Part shown: positions 23,677 through 33,724 of the stretch, piece by piece
Layout of the letters: each line of letters opens with the position of its first letter
How positions within the stretch are numbered: the stretch's first letter is position 1
Origin: Gigantopelta aegis
Lineage: Eukaryota; Mollusca; Gastropoda; Neomphalida; Peltospiridae
DNA: 64,000 nucleotides
NCBI RefSeq assembly: GCF_016097555.1
Contig: NC_054712.1
Span: 41,329,562-41,393,561, forward strand
Direction of reading: 5' to 3'
Program-made: the position numbers and the translations under genes
Notes under the pieces: generated by a model
The model's database searches: none
Seen by the model: only the letters and a program-made list of their open reading frames with translations
Told to the model about the DNA's origin: nothing

Positions 23677-23680
<4 letters not shown>
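20331..23680. repeat. 39-bp minisatellite, about 86 units, with a 1.2-kb higher-order duplication
   Basis: The unit contains GGCTACTTCTACACGAAACA, CCAACACCCTTTAAAC and CAC. Because 39 is divisible by three, long frames stay open (20123-20944, 21118-22152, 22326-23975) and read HGYFYTKHQHPLN. The three frames lie in different phases, and units of 38 or 40 bp shift the reading to PRLLLHETPAPFK, so protein selection is unlikely. A block from about 20.9 to 21.9 kb is repeated about 1208 bp further on with the same rare variants. Confidence 0.95.

Positions 23681-23766
<86 letters not shown>
23681..23766. repeat. (GA)n microsatellite ending the minisatellite
   Basis: 43 GA units start directly at the last minisatellite unit (CCACGGAGAGAG), so the GA run probably grew from that unit's end. 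Confidence 0.97.
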
Positions 23767-23767
<1 letters not shown>

Positions 23768-24118
23768 GCTGTCGCTCTATACGCTACTCATACTAAAGTC
23801 AACAAGCGGCAGGACAGTACATACTCCATATTTTGATGCACCAGTCGAAGACCACTTGTTGGGGGCAAAAACACACCCATCATTGGTAATCGATCCTGCG
23901 ACCCACTGTCACTCAGACGAACGATGTGGCACTGAGCTGCATACCATCTATGGATGTGTCAAACAAATAAATTAAAGTGAAAAACCCAAACATATGTATA
24001 TACACCCTGGGCAGCACATTATAGTGTCAGCAGTTAGTAATAATTGAACTTTTTATTATATAACATTTAGTGAAATATCTTAAAATATCATTGAAATAAA
24101 AGTGTTATCAGTCACTCA
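23767..24118. other. Unique stretch after the minisatellite
   Basis: 23770-23980 is open only as the end of a repeat-derived frame. I see a weak SINE-core resemblance (GATGCACCAGTCGAAGACCA) and no gene. Confidence 0.35.
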
Positions 24119-24394
24119 GTGACGATAACATATTTTAGAGTGAAACTTTCACTATTTCACTCTAAAATGTGTTATCGTCACTGTAAAAAAGTGTTATCTT
24201 CACTGTATTTTGCTGGTGGCATTTAAAAAATAAAGGTAAATTGCCAAAACTTATATAATAAATAGAAAATGTCATGTTTTTTGTCAAATATGATTTATAT
24301 CTCATGTCGTTAAGTTTGCAGCGCGACTCGTGAGATATGGAATCTTGCAAACTTCACTCGATGATATTATAAATCATATTTGACAAAAAACATG
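24119..24394. repeat. Foldback sequence: two strong inverted repeats
   Basis: 24119-24145 pairs with 24155-24181 (27-bp arms, one mismatch, 9-nt loop). 24273-24297 pairs with 24370-24394 (25-bp arms, perfect, 72-nt loop). Inside the second loop AAGTTTGCA and TGCAAACTT also pair. It could be a nonautonomous DNA element; no target-site duplication could be fixed. Confidence 0.8.
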
Positions 24395-24420
24395 AAATAC
24401 CCTCTGTATGCTACATATGG

Positions 24421-24423
<3 letters not shown>

Positions 24424-24452
<29 letters not shown>

Positions 24453-24470
24453 CTGATGCTGATAATAATG
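24424..24470. repeat. (GAT)n microsatellite
   Basis: A GAT run with GCT interruptions. A minus-strand SINE-core scrap (TTTTCGATTACCAGC) follows at 24496-24515. Confidence 0.85.
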
Positions 24471-24900
24471 ACGATGACGACACCGATGACGGCTTTTCGA
24501 TTACCAGCTAGGGTTGTTTATGTGCACTTATACACAACCAGTACATTTCTGTCATAACTCAGTCATGCGTGAACGAAAATTCGGTCAAGTTATTATGTTC
24601 TTAACCCATTCTTTTCTCGTGTGGTTTATTTCTGGTATAAATCTAATGATAGAAATAATCCTTTTCGCCAGATGTCCGTATGAGGTGTGTTGAAAACAAA
24701 ATATCTCGTCTGCGATCGCCGGACTGGTCACGTGGTGTGACGTCACGTTGCGTGCAAGGTTTCGTAATGGGATGAAGTGAGTTACGTAAGACCACCTGTA
24801 ATTGATTTGCGTTTGTGTTGCGACATTCTGCACCCAGTGCACCCAGTGTCGGGCTAGAAAACAACATCAGATTCTCTCTTCTTTGTGTTTAGTGGAATAG

Positions 24901-25082
24901 TTATCGGTGGTGTAGTGGCTAAGTCATCGCACTCAACTCTGGTAGGTGTTGGGTTCAAACCCGGGCGTTCGGGTCTGAGTGTATGGGTGTTTAATTAGTA
25001 CCACTCGATGGACCTATTCATACACTATGTTCTCGTATATATTGAGTATATATATTGAGAAAATATATTTAGTATATATTGA

Positions 25083-25144
<62 letters not shown>

Positions 25145-25255
25145 AGTATAAACGACAACACAGGGAATGACTCGTTCCATCGAGTGGTACTAATAATTAA
25201 ACACCCATAAACTCCAACCAGGACCCGAACGCTCGTGGGTTCAAGGCCTGTCGTG
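24901..25255. repeat. Two tRNA-like heads in inverted orientation around (TA)n
   Basis: The left copy has TGGTGTAGTGGCTAAGTCAT and a near-perfect B box GGGTTCAAACCC, then GGTGTTTAATTAGTACCACT. The right copy reads the same sequence on the minus strand (CGTGGGTTCAAGG, CGAGTGGTACTAATAATTAA). Between them lies (TA)n at 25085-25142. This is either an inverted pair of SINE-like units or one foldback element. Confidence 0.7.
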
Positions 25256-25405
25256 AGAAAACAAAAACAACAACAACAACAAAACAACAAACAAAAGCGA
25301 AGGGAGTGATTAACTGCCCCCCTATCTTAGATTAAGCGGAGCCATTTAAGATATTAAGCTTTGATATTTAATTGTTTTGTAGTACTTCTTTTAATTAAAA
25401 TATTA

Positions 25406-25795
25406 TTAAAGGGACATTCCTGGGTTTGCTGCAATTTTTAAGATGTTATCGACGAACAGAGACTTTTTAACCATTGTAATTACATAGCAAATAGATCTTT
25501 CTGCTTAAAATATTAGTGGTTGTATATTAAAATTAATGTGTTTCTGATCGTTCTACTATTTGTACTAGGCCTAGGTTAAATTTCATTTTATTTCCTAATT
25601 ATTGTTTTTCGTACGTACGAAATTATTTAAAGACAAAATCCAGTTTGGGCTTCTTACAAATATTAATAAGACGACCAGAAACACATTGAATATACAGACA
25701 CTGATATTCTAAACAAGAAAATATATTTAATATGTAAGTTTAATCGTAGAAATATTTTACGATTAAATGTAGCAAACTCAGGAATGTCCCTTTAA
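25406..25795 (-). mobile_element. Complete TTAA MITE, family 1
   Basis: TTAA stands at both ends, with terminal inverted repeats AGGGACATTCCTGRGTTTGC / GCAAACTCAGGAATGTCCCT. The interior contains CGTACGTACG, CCAGTTTGGGCTTCTTACAA and CATTGAATATACAGACACTG, and no ORF. The TTAA target is typical of piggyBac-type nonautonomous elements; that assignment is inference. It is oriented opposite to 40539-40897. Confidence 0.88.
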
Positions 25796-25872
25796 GGGGA
25801 GCTAAAAATACTCTCGTTGAAATAGTCTCAAGGGAGTGGAGAATCTTACAGTGGCGTAGCGTGATCTAGACC

Positions 25873-25894
25873 GGGGGGGGGGGGGGGGGGGGGG
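25873..25894. repeat. 22-nt poly-G tract
   Basis: An uninterrupted G run after CAGTGGCGTAGCGTGATCTA, possibly the terminus of another G-rich element like that at 16101-16496. Confidence 0.85.
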
Positions 25895-25987
25895 CGAATA
25901 CGAACCTAGCGAACTCGTTTGTCTACATTGTCTCTGGACACGTATATCAATACCAAATATTGCACTGGAAATCCTGACATATATATT

Positions 25988-26180
25988 GTCTTAGAGCGGA
26001 AACCCGCTACATTGTTCCATTAGTAGCTAAGGATCTTTTATAGGCACTTCCCTCATAGACAGGACATACATACCACGGCCTTTTATATACCAGTCGTGGT
26101 ACACTAACTAGAAGAATAAATAGCCCCGTGGGTCCACAGACGGGGATCGATCCCAGACCGACCAGGCATCAGACGAGCGT
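25988..26180 (-). mobile_element. Truncated SINE with head C
   Basis: On the minus strand: a head part (GGTCTGGGATCGATCCCCGT), the core and the start of a tail 2-type region (CGGAAACCCGCTACATTG). The tail end is missing. Confidence 0.78.
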
Positions 26181-26202
26181 GTCGCACAATTACATCATTA
26201 AG

Positions 26203-26300
26203 GGGTCGGCACGTAGCCCAGTGATAAAGCACTCGCCTGATGCTCGGTCGGTTTGGGATCGAGCCCAGTCGATGGGCTCATTAGGCTATTTCTCGTTTAA
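26203..26300 (+). mobile_element. SINE head C only
   Basis: CACGTAGCCCAGTGATAAAG through GGGATCGAGCCCAGTCGATG and GGCTATTTCTCGTTT, then non-SINE sequence. It is a head-only fragment next to two other SINEs. Confidence 0.8.
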
Positions 26301-26397
26301 TCTTTAACTTTTAATTACATTACTAATGAGAAACATCGCTAATAAATTTGTCAGAATTAAGGCGAGCGAAGTTCTATGCTCCACTGAAAAAAATATA

Positions 26398-26772
26398 CCG
26401 GCCTCGGTGGCGTCGTGGTTAGGCCATCGGTCTACAGGCTGTACTGGGTTCGAATCCCAGTCGAGCCATGGGATTTTTAATCCAGATACCGACTCCAAAC
26501 CCTGAGTGAGTTCTCAGCAAGGCTCAATGGGTAGGTGTAAACCACTTGCACCGACCAGTGATCCATAACTGGTTCAACAAAGGCCATGGTTTGTGCTATC
26601 CTGCCTGTGGGATCCCTTGCTGTCTGTCGTAAAAGAGTAGCCTATGTGGCGACAGCGGGTTTCCTCTAAAAACAGTGTCAGAATGACCATATGTTTGACG
26701 TCCAATAGCCGATGATAAGATCAAAAATCAATGTGCTCTAGTGGCGTCGTTAAATAAAACTTAACTTTTTTT
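26398..26772 (+). mobile_element. Full-length SINE, head B, tail 2
   Basis: The head has CGGTGGCGTCGTGGTTAGGC and the tail GTCCAATAGCCGATGATAAG, TCTAGTGGCGTCGTTAAATA. A perfect 15-bp target-site duplication, ACTGAAAAAAATATA, lies at 26383-26397 and 26773-26787. The same head carries tail 1 at 1004-1388. Confidence 0.93.
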
Positions 26773-26787
26773 ACTGAAAAAAATATA

Positions 26788-27440
26788 TTCTAAAAGGAAA
26801 ACTAGCTATGAGTGGGGTGGGGGGGGGTCGACCCCAAAATATCACCCTCAACAGCACATGCTACTGCCTTATCGGCGCCCACCCGACACCTTCTAGCCAC
26901 CCCACCTGTAGGTATGGCCCTGTAGATGTACGATGTTCACTACACGTTGAATGTTGTCAGCTTCCTATTTCTTACGAGCAGGTTACTCGGTGCGACCAAA
27001 CAATCATTAGCTGTATCGATTATTTCTACAAGCTGCTGTCGGCGTGTGACAAGTTGGCAGTCAGTTTTGACAGTTAATGAGTACACTTTGCGATCAGAAC
27101 CAAGACAGACGGACGCGCGGTCGTAAACGACGTATAGCATATGAATCCCGTGTTCACACACGATCTCGCACTCTGTCTGAGTTATGGCAGACAGACCAAT
27201 AACTTAGTTAATGTATATAATGTCATGGATTGATATTTCAAAATTCTGTACTTATATATATTATATATGTCGTGGATGTAATTTTGAAAATACTTATATG
27301 ACTTATAGTCATATAGGGGCGGCTTGGCTCAAAACAAAAAGAGAAAAAAGTCGAGTGTGCACTTTCCCTTAAAAGCATGAACGTTGACACATGGTTAGAG
27401 TAAAGCAATACAAGGATGTTTTTGTCTAGGGGCCACCGAA
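26788..27440. other. Stretch without recognised gene
   Basis: 26808-27126 is open in two plus frames but shows no domain. The block 26860-27180 is of higher complexity; the rest is AT-rich. No repeat family is recognised. Confidence 0.35.
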
Positions 27441-27445
27441 AATTG

Positions 27446-27800
27446 CACCCCCGTATGGCTGCCATCTTGAAATCCAAGATGACCACCATTGCGAACCTAT
27501 TTTGTTTAATATCTCCTCAACTAGCATAGATATCGATACAGTTGAAACGCTTATACCTACTGTTTAAGAGTCTAGGAATCCAATGCTGACAGAAAATGTT
27601 TGAAAATTGTGGCTGCCATCTTGAAATCCAAGATGGCCACCATCCGCAATCTAATTTGCTCAATATCTCATTTAATAGTAAAGATATTAATACAGTTTTA
27701 ACGCCTAGACCATATTTTAGGGGTCTAGGAATCCAATGGTGACACTGAATTGTGGCTGCTATCTTGAAATCCAAGATGGCCGCCATCCATCGAGCTATCG
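27446..27800. repeat. Three spaced copies of a CCATCTTGAAATCCAAGATGG palindrome block
   Basis: The near-palindrome (ATCTTG-AAATC-CAAGAT) recurs near 27458, 27611 and 27753, 142-154 bp apart. Intervening words repeat too (TCTAGGAATCCAATG, AATATCTC, GATACAGTT/AATACAGTT). It is a degenerate tandem array with a palindromic anchor; the minus-strand 102-codon frame over it is incidental. Confidence 0.75.
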
Positions 27801-27829
27801 TGCAAAAAACAACAACAAAAAACACTCAC

Positions 27830-28488
27830 AAAACCCCCACGAAAACAGGTCACCAAAATATGTTTTTAAAAAACAATCATTGGTAAGCATGAAAATCTAA
27901 GATATTTTTTTCAAAACGGATTGCATTAACATACATGTTTTTCAGTGCATTGTTAGCCGAGAACACGGATCGATCTGTGACGCTAATTTCGGCTCTATGT
28001 CATATGAAAAAATAGTAGGGCTGGGTTTTTTTTTTTTTTGTGGGGTTTTTTAGGGGGGGGGGGGGGTATTATATCGAAGTAAAAATATGCTTATCTTAAT
28101 TACTCGTTTTTAATATTAGGTCAAATAAATATGGAAATAGATTATTTATTCACCCATGAATTCGTCTGCGTAGTCCTGGGTTTTCTTCCCCCACTTTTAT
28201 ATGCCCTCAGTTTGACTTTGAATCACTGTTGAAAAGACATTTTGTGACACACTCTCAAAACAAATTGTGTCTACAAAGTGGTTATTCAACATTTGTTTAT
28301 CTTGTAGTCGCTTATTTCATATGTTTCCAGAGTTTATTTCAAAACAACAGAATATTTTATCAAGAAAAAACTCAGCTTCGTTTTGCATCATCGTCATATT
28401 CACGATCTGAATAATGACTCTTGTGGTTCACAGTATCGTCAGTAAACATATTCTCTTTTGTTTTCTTAACTGGACAACTGGTCTGAAG
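27830..28488. other. AT-rich stretch with poly-T and a 14-nt poly-G; no gene seen
   Basis: A T run and a 14-nt G run (28053-28066) occur near 28030-28066. Short frames such as 28229-28414 are unsupported. Confidence 0.4.
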
Positions 28489-28500
28489 TTCTTGTAAGTT

Positions 28501-28962
28501 GGGACGGGATGTAGCCCAGTAGTAGAGCGCTCGTTCGATGCGCGGTTGGTCTGGGATCTACCCCCGTCGGTGGGCCCATTGGGCTATTTCTCGTTCCAGC
28601 CAGCCAGTGCACCACGACTGGTATATCAAAGACCGTGTATGTAACCCAGTGGTAAAGCGCTAGCCTGATGGGCAGTCGGTTTAGGATCGATCCCCGTCGG
28701 TGGCCCCATTGGGCTATTTCTCTTTTCAGCGAGTGCACCACGACTGGTATATCAAAGACCGTGGTATGTACTACCCTGTCTGTGGGATAGTGCATATAAA
28801 AGATCCCTTGCTGTTAATCGAAAAGAGTTGCCCATGAAGTGGCGACAGCGGATTTCCTCTGTCATTATCTGTGTGGTCCTTAACCATATGTCTGACGCCA
28901 TATAACTGTAAATAAAATGTGTTGAGTGCGTCGTTAAATACAACATTTCTTTCTCCTTTTTT
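28501..28962 (+). mobile_element. SINE with a duplicated C head, tail 1
   Basis: Two head-plus-core-start blocks occur in tandem (28501 to about 28640 and about 28641 onward). Each has a CCAGTRGTARAGCGCT A-box region, a GATCTACCCCCGTC or GATCGATCCCCGTC B-box region and CCACGACTGGTATATCAAAG. They are followed by a single core and tail 1. The flanks TTCTTGTAAGTT (28489-28500) and TTCTTGTAAATT (28963-28974) bracket the whole dimer. Confidence 0.88.
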
Positions 28963-29163
28963 TTCTTGTAAATTAACTTCTACTGCATGGCAAAACGCAC
29001 ATTTTGTTTGTATCCAAAAGGCAAAATCAATGCAGCATCGCACAAAATATATGACGTATATTCGTCAAAACAACTTGTCTATGTATTTAAGCATACTATA
29101 GAATTATGTAGGAGTTTTCACAACTCGAAGGATTTATTATATTTCACTACTCTATTAACATAC

Positions 29164-29400
29164 AGAGTCGGGGTTTAGCTCAGTCGCATGAGGTGCTTTC
29201 GTCGCAGGATCGAACCACCTCGGTGGATCCATTCAACGGATTGGGTTTTTTTTTTCTCGTTCCAACTAGCACACCACAACTGGACAAAGGCTGTAGTATG
29301 TGCTTTCCTGTCTGTGGGAAAGTGCATATAAAAGATCTATTGCTGCATTAGGAAACATGTGGCGGGTTTCCTCTAATGACTTAAACAAAACAAACTTTAA
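29164..29400 (+). mobile_element. SINE, head A, with an internal tail deletion
   Basis: The head GGTTTAGCTCAGTCGCATGA and core are followed by CTCTAATGAC joined directly to TTAAACAAAACAAACTTTAA, so most of tail 2 is missing. A 12-bp target-site duplication, CTATTAACATAC, lies at 29152-29163 and 29401-29412. Confidence 0.88.
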
Positions 29401-29683
29401 CTATTAACATACGTGTAGCTACGAGATGCTTGTATTATGCATTATAATAATTCCATCTGTATCATCTATAACAATGGTCACCATCTTCAATGGCGAACTT
29501 ACCCACATATTCCAGAGTACGTGACAAACAGTTTTCCAATAATGGAAAATAGCAAATCCATATCAAGTTGAGAGCATGTAAAAGTGCACACACGCGGTAG
29601 TTCAGCTTTTAGAGTATTGTGCCAAATTGAAGTTTTACAGATTTATACAAAAACAAATTCCTTGTAATATCTTTTGTAGAGTA

Positions 29684-30051
29684 TTAAAGGGACATACCCT
29701 AGTTTTTAAACACTAAGGCATAATTTTCACTATTAGAGCCGTTTATGATCACTGGAATCTTATAGTGTATTGCTTAGATTATCCATTTCCGTACAACCGA
29801 CGTGTTTCTGGTCATTCTGATGTTTCTAATAACACAAAATACATTTTTAATGTTTTTAAATAACGGTTATGGAGTCACGTTTTAGTGTATTTTTAAGGGT
29901 ATCTCAACGTCACAGACTCATGTTTCACTCTGTTGTATCCAATTTGTTACAGGTTTGTAAATTAACCAAACTTAGTGTCCCATTTGTACGGGTTGAAACT
30001 AGGGTCTGAAAATATGCCTTAGTGTTTAAAAACTAGCGTCTGTCCCTTTAA
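29684..30051. mobile_element. Complete TTAA MITE, family 2
   Basis: TTAA stands at both ends. The inverted repeats are about 40 bp and include CTAGTTTTTAAACACTAAGG / CCTTAGTGTTTAAAAACTAG. There is no ORF. It shares only the outer AGGGACA with family 1. Confidence 0.88.
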
Positions 30052-30584
30052 ATACAGTGATATAAAGCAAATCTCATTCAAGTCGGCCGAGTAAGTTTTT
30101 TTCTATTTTTAAATGTCCACTTTCCCCATAAAATCGTTCTTTTTATCCCAAAATGGCGTTATTTCATCAAATGAATGTATTAGTTATTTTCATATGTTTA
30201 GGCTATTTTATAGAACATTTGTGTTCTTATTCATTTTAGGTCAACATTTATATGAACTCCAGTCACTGAATCATACGTTAGAACTGACATTCGACCTAAC
30301 TGCTCTTGAGTGTGACGTCAGAGTTTGATAAGTAGCAGTCAAAGGAAAGAGAGTTGACGTCGATGTCATCATTATGTTTAACACTCTAGACACGTTCCCG
30401 GTTCACGGAATATAGGATACAGAAGTGTATCTTTCCGTGCACGTTTCCTTCATGTCTATTGGCTCTGGTCTCCTCTCTATGATGGTATACTAATAAACTG
30501 ACAGGTTTGTTGGTATCAGTTTGTTAAATCAGTTGGTATCAGTTTGTTAAATCAGTTGGTATCAGTTTGTTCAATCAGTGGAGT
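30052..30584. other. Stretch with a 23-bp triplet repeat at its end
   Basis: TTGGTATCAGTTTGTTAAAT recurs three times between about 30508 and 30580, directly before the LINE remnant. A 71-codon frame (30113-30328) has no domain. Confidence 0.5.
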
Positions 30585-31200
30585 GGTTAAAAGAAGAGAA
30601 GATTTTCTGATCAGTATCTGCAAACATGGAGAAATGACATCTTTACGATCAGCAAAGGAACTATTTATAGAACATTTATAGAGAAATTGGAACTAGAATC
30701 ATATTTTAACATTCTGGATAAAACAATGTACACATGATTTTTTCGATTTAGAATTTCAAATCACTTTTTACCAGTTGAAAAGGGGAGGTGGACAAACATT
30801 GTATATGAAAATAGAAACTGTACGCTTTGTAAAAGCAATAATTATTGTTGGAGATGAATTTCATTATCTATTTATATGCAAAATTTAGACAAGAAAAACA
30901 GATCTTAACCAATACTATGTGAATAGACCAAATATACACAAATGCCAGCAATTCTTCAGCTCAAAACGTATTAGTGTTAAAAAATTGTGTAAGTTCATAT
31001 CAGTTATTAACTAATAATTTTGTGCTTCTTGCCTTATGTATAATTTTAACAGTTTTTAATATTTAGCTGCTCATCTGTTTGTATCATGGTATATATTTTT
31101 GAAATTATCTTGACAATTTGCATGTTTATTATTATTTATGTTCCTCTGATGCCTTCGAATGGGGGCCGTAAGAGTAAATAAAGTTCTGTTCTGTTCTGGT
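30585..31200 (+). pseudogene. Decayed LINE: reverse transcriptase C-terminal end and 3'UTR
   Basis: Conceptual translation gives DQYLQTWRNDIF, then RISNHFLPVEKGRW, CTLC and, after a frameshift, GDEFHYLFIC. This is the Cys-rich C-terminal region typical of many animal LINE ORF2 proteins. A TGA near 30733 and at least two frameshifts break it. The 3' end is AGTAAATAAAGTTCTGTTCTG, a short tandem tail of the kind LINEs carry. No catalytic RT motifs remain. The clade is not determined. Confidence 0.7.
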
Positions 31201-31285
31201 ACAATGGCGTCGCAATTAGTTCCAGTGGTTCACAATCTCATTACAACCCGGACAGGGAGACGGTACAGCTGTGACTTGGTCAGCT

Positions 31286-31362
31286 GCTGCTACTACGACT
31301 ACTACTGCTACTACTATTACTATTATTACTACTACTATTATTACCACTACTACTACTACTTC

Positions 31363-31400
<38 letters not shown>

Positions 31401-31432
31401 ATAGTAGTAGTAATTGTTGTTGTTGTTTCAGT
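31286..31432. repeat. Inverted trinucleotide repeat (CTA)n/(TAG)n
   Basis: CTACTA units run to about 31360 (CTACTACTTCTAGTAGTAG at the centre), then TAG units, so the two halves can fold on each other. A TGT run follows. Confidence 0.9.
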
Positions 31433-32707
31433 GAGTGCAGGTTATTGAGTTCAGGTTATTGTTATCGATCGCCAGTCGATACCGTGTCACGCTTTGTTTG
31501 TTACTAAAGTGTTGCGGTTCCACTAATGAGAAACCGTCGCATACATAATTCACACATCGTCAGGTACGATCGCTGTGATGAGATTTGTCCCTGGCAGGAC
31601 ATTTCGGTTGGGAGTATACTCTCCGAAAGTAATGAGGACACTAATACAATGTCCACCAGTACTAAGAGGCTAGCGTCCTAAAGGCGATGGTATGTGCTGT
31701 GCAGTTTGTGGAAATCTGCATATGTAAGACTCATCCTGAATATATATTTAGATCCTTATATTCATTCTATCACTTACTGTTGAAGGAAATAATATGATAA
31801 CGTGCTATGAGATTAATACCGCTGATTGCAACGTTAATCGACAGGTTTGTGTATCACATCGGTTCGCAGCTATAAGAAAATAGAAATGGACATCATGGTC
31901 ATTGTGGTCGTCTGGCCACAGACCACAATTAATTACGCTATATGTTTCTATATAGCCTTAGTGGCTATAACATTTTTATTAATATCAGCAGGCCCGCGGA
32001 TTTTTGTATGTAACTTTGCCTGCCTGGGGGAAACATACCCTGAAAAGGACAACCCCTATTGTCCAGCTCATTCTCCCAGGATATTGGTTTGAACAAACAC
32101 ACCCACTAAACCTGACCGGAGTACACCCATTTTACACAAAAAGCACTACTTTTGCATGGGCCGGAATTACCACAAACAAGTCTTCAATGTCAACAAGTTA
32201 CACATGTTTACAAACTGCATGCTCTTCCCTATCAACTGTAGTCAAATAGTTGTCACTTCAAAGCTGTCTGCCATGAAATAATCACAATCAAACAGCAGGC
32301 TACATGCGCGGACAAATTTCCGGATTTTGAGAAGATAGCTGTGATCTCTGGCCGTTTGTCTTGGAAAAAACTCTTCGGGCTGATTAATATTTTTAGTCAC
32401 GAATGATGTCAAACAGTCTCAGTTATGAAAGCTATTTTTTATTACCGTCACCTCAGTGGACTAAAGGTTTCAAGTGCGTTCAGGCACACTAAGAGCCAAT
32501 GAAGCGTCATTTGTAGCTTATTTGGTAGTGTTAAAATGGCCATTCTGAGGTGGCATTCAAGAAATCTGCTTATGATGGCACAGAACTGCCGTCCACATAA
32601 TGACACAATTTTGGGTTGAGGTTAGGTTTAGATTCAGTTACGCTTGCTTCCTCATTGATGGAAGTGGTTTACAAACATTTCGGCAGCAAGTATACTGCAT
32701 AAAAGTA
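31433..32707. other. Stretch without recognised gene
   Basis: 31655-31730 weakly resembles a SINE core (GGCGATGGTATGTGCTGTGC, TGCATATGTAAGA). Frames at 31847-32249 are short and have no recognised domain, although one (31847-32092) has a hydrophobic middle. Confidence 0.4.
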
Positions 32708-32721
32708 TAATACAGACAAAC

Positions 32722-33116
32722 CGGCCTCGGTGGCGTCGTGGCAGGCCATCGGTCTACAGGCTGGTAGGTACTGGGTTCGGATCCCAGTCGAGGCATGGGA
32801 TTTTTAATCGAGATACCGACTCCAAACCCTGAGTGAGTGCTCCGCACGGCTCAATGGGTAGGTGTAAACCACTTGCACCGACCAGTGATCCATAATTGGT
32901 TCAACTAAGGCCATGGTTTGTGCTATCCTGCCTGTGGGAAGCGCAAATAAAAGATCCCTTGCTGCCTGTCGTAAAAAGAGTAGCTTATGTGGCGACAGCG
33001 GGTTTCCTCTAAAAACAGTGTCAGAATGACCATATGTTTGACGTCCAATAGCCGATGATAAGATAAAAAATCAATGTGCTCTAGCGGCGTCGTTAAATAA
33101 AACAAACTTTATTTTT
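32722..33116 (+). mobile_element. Full-length SINE, head B, tail 2
   Basis: The head is CGGCCTCGGTGGCGTCGTGG and the tail CGTCCAATAGCCGATGATAA, CTCTAGCGGCGTCGTTAAAT. A perfect 14-bp target-site duplication, TAATACAGACAAAC, lies at 32708-32721 and 33117-33130. It abuts the 3' side of a decayed minus-strand LINE. Confidence 0.93.
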
Positions 33117-33130
33117 TAATACAGACAAAC

Positions 33131-33700
33131 ACTCAAATAATTAAACAAATAATTTTACGACACATAGTTAACAACTTACACTTTCACAAATATACACAAT
33201 ACGAAAGGTACATTTTTTTAAACACATCGTTAATCAAATTAATAAATGTACATGATTGTTTTATATTTGATATTTTTAGGGAGTTAAATAGCTGACCATT
33301 TGAAAGTGTTGGATCTGATATAAAAACATTTCTTTAGATATGTTGTTTTCTTAAGTAAAATGGGGACACTGAAATAAATAATGGAACTCATCACCTAGTG
33401 CAATGTTACATATCCAGTTTTAATCGGTAAATAATGATTACTAGTTCTGAAGCAGCTAAAAATTTTGCGATTGTTTTTTCAGGCAAGTACAGAAGGTAGT
33501 TTTTACATTCATGTTTTGTTTTAAATACTTTGTAGGTAATGCATTTTGGACAATAGTTTAAGTTACCATTTCATGCTTGTGGGTATTTGATATCTTAGTC
33601 GTTCAGAAACTGTACGAATAAAAGCTTTTTCATTTAAAATGTTTAAATTTAACCATTTAAACCTATAACCATATTGAACATTTTACAGTACAGCTGATAT
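33131..33700 (-). pseudogene. Decayed LINE C-terminal region
   Basis: On the minus strand, a short stretch around 33360-33430 translates to CNIALGDEFHYLFQCPHF, preceded by an RTSNH word. The GDEFHYLF and SNH words in the same order occur in the 30.6-kb remnant, so the two are related. Stops and frameshifts are frequent. The sequence left of it (33180-33300) fits the downstream part of the same ORF. Confidence 0.6.
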
Positions 33701-33724
33701 TTTTGATGGCTTTCCGTGATCAGA

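Noticed and set aside
20123..23975. Long plus-strand frames (273, 344 and 549 codons) as a His/Tyr-rich repeat protein
   Set aside because: They lie in three different phases of a 39-bp minisatellite, and units of 38 or 40 bp shift phase within them. Openness follows from the period being a multiple of three.
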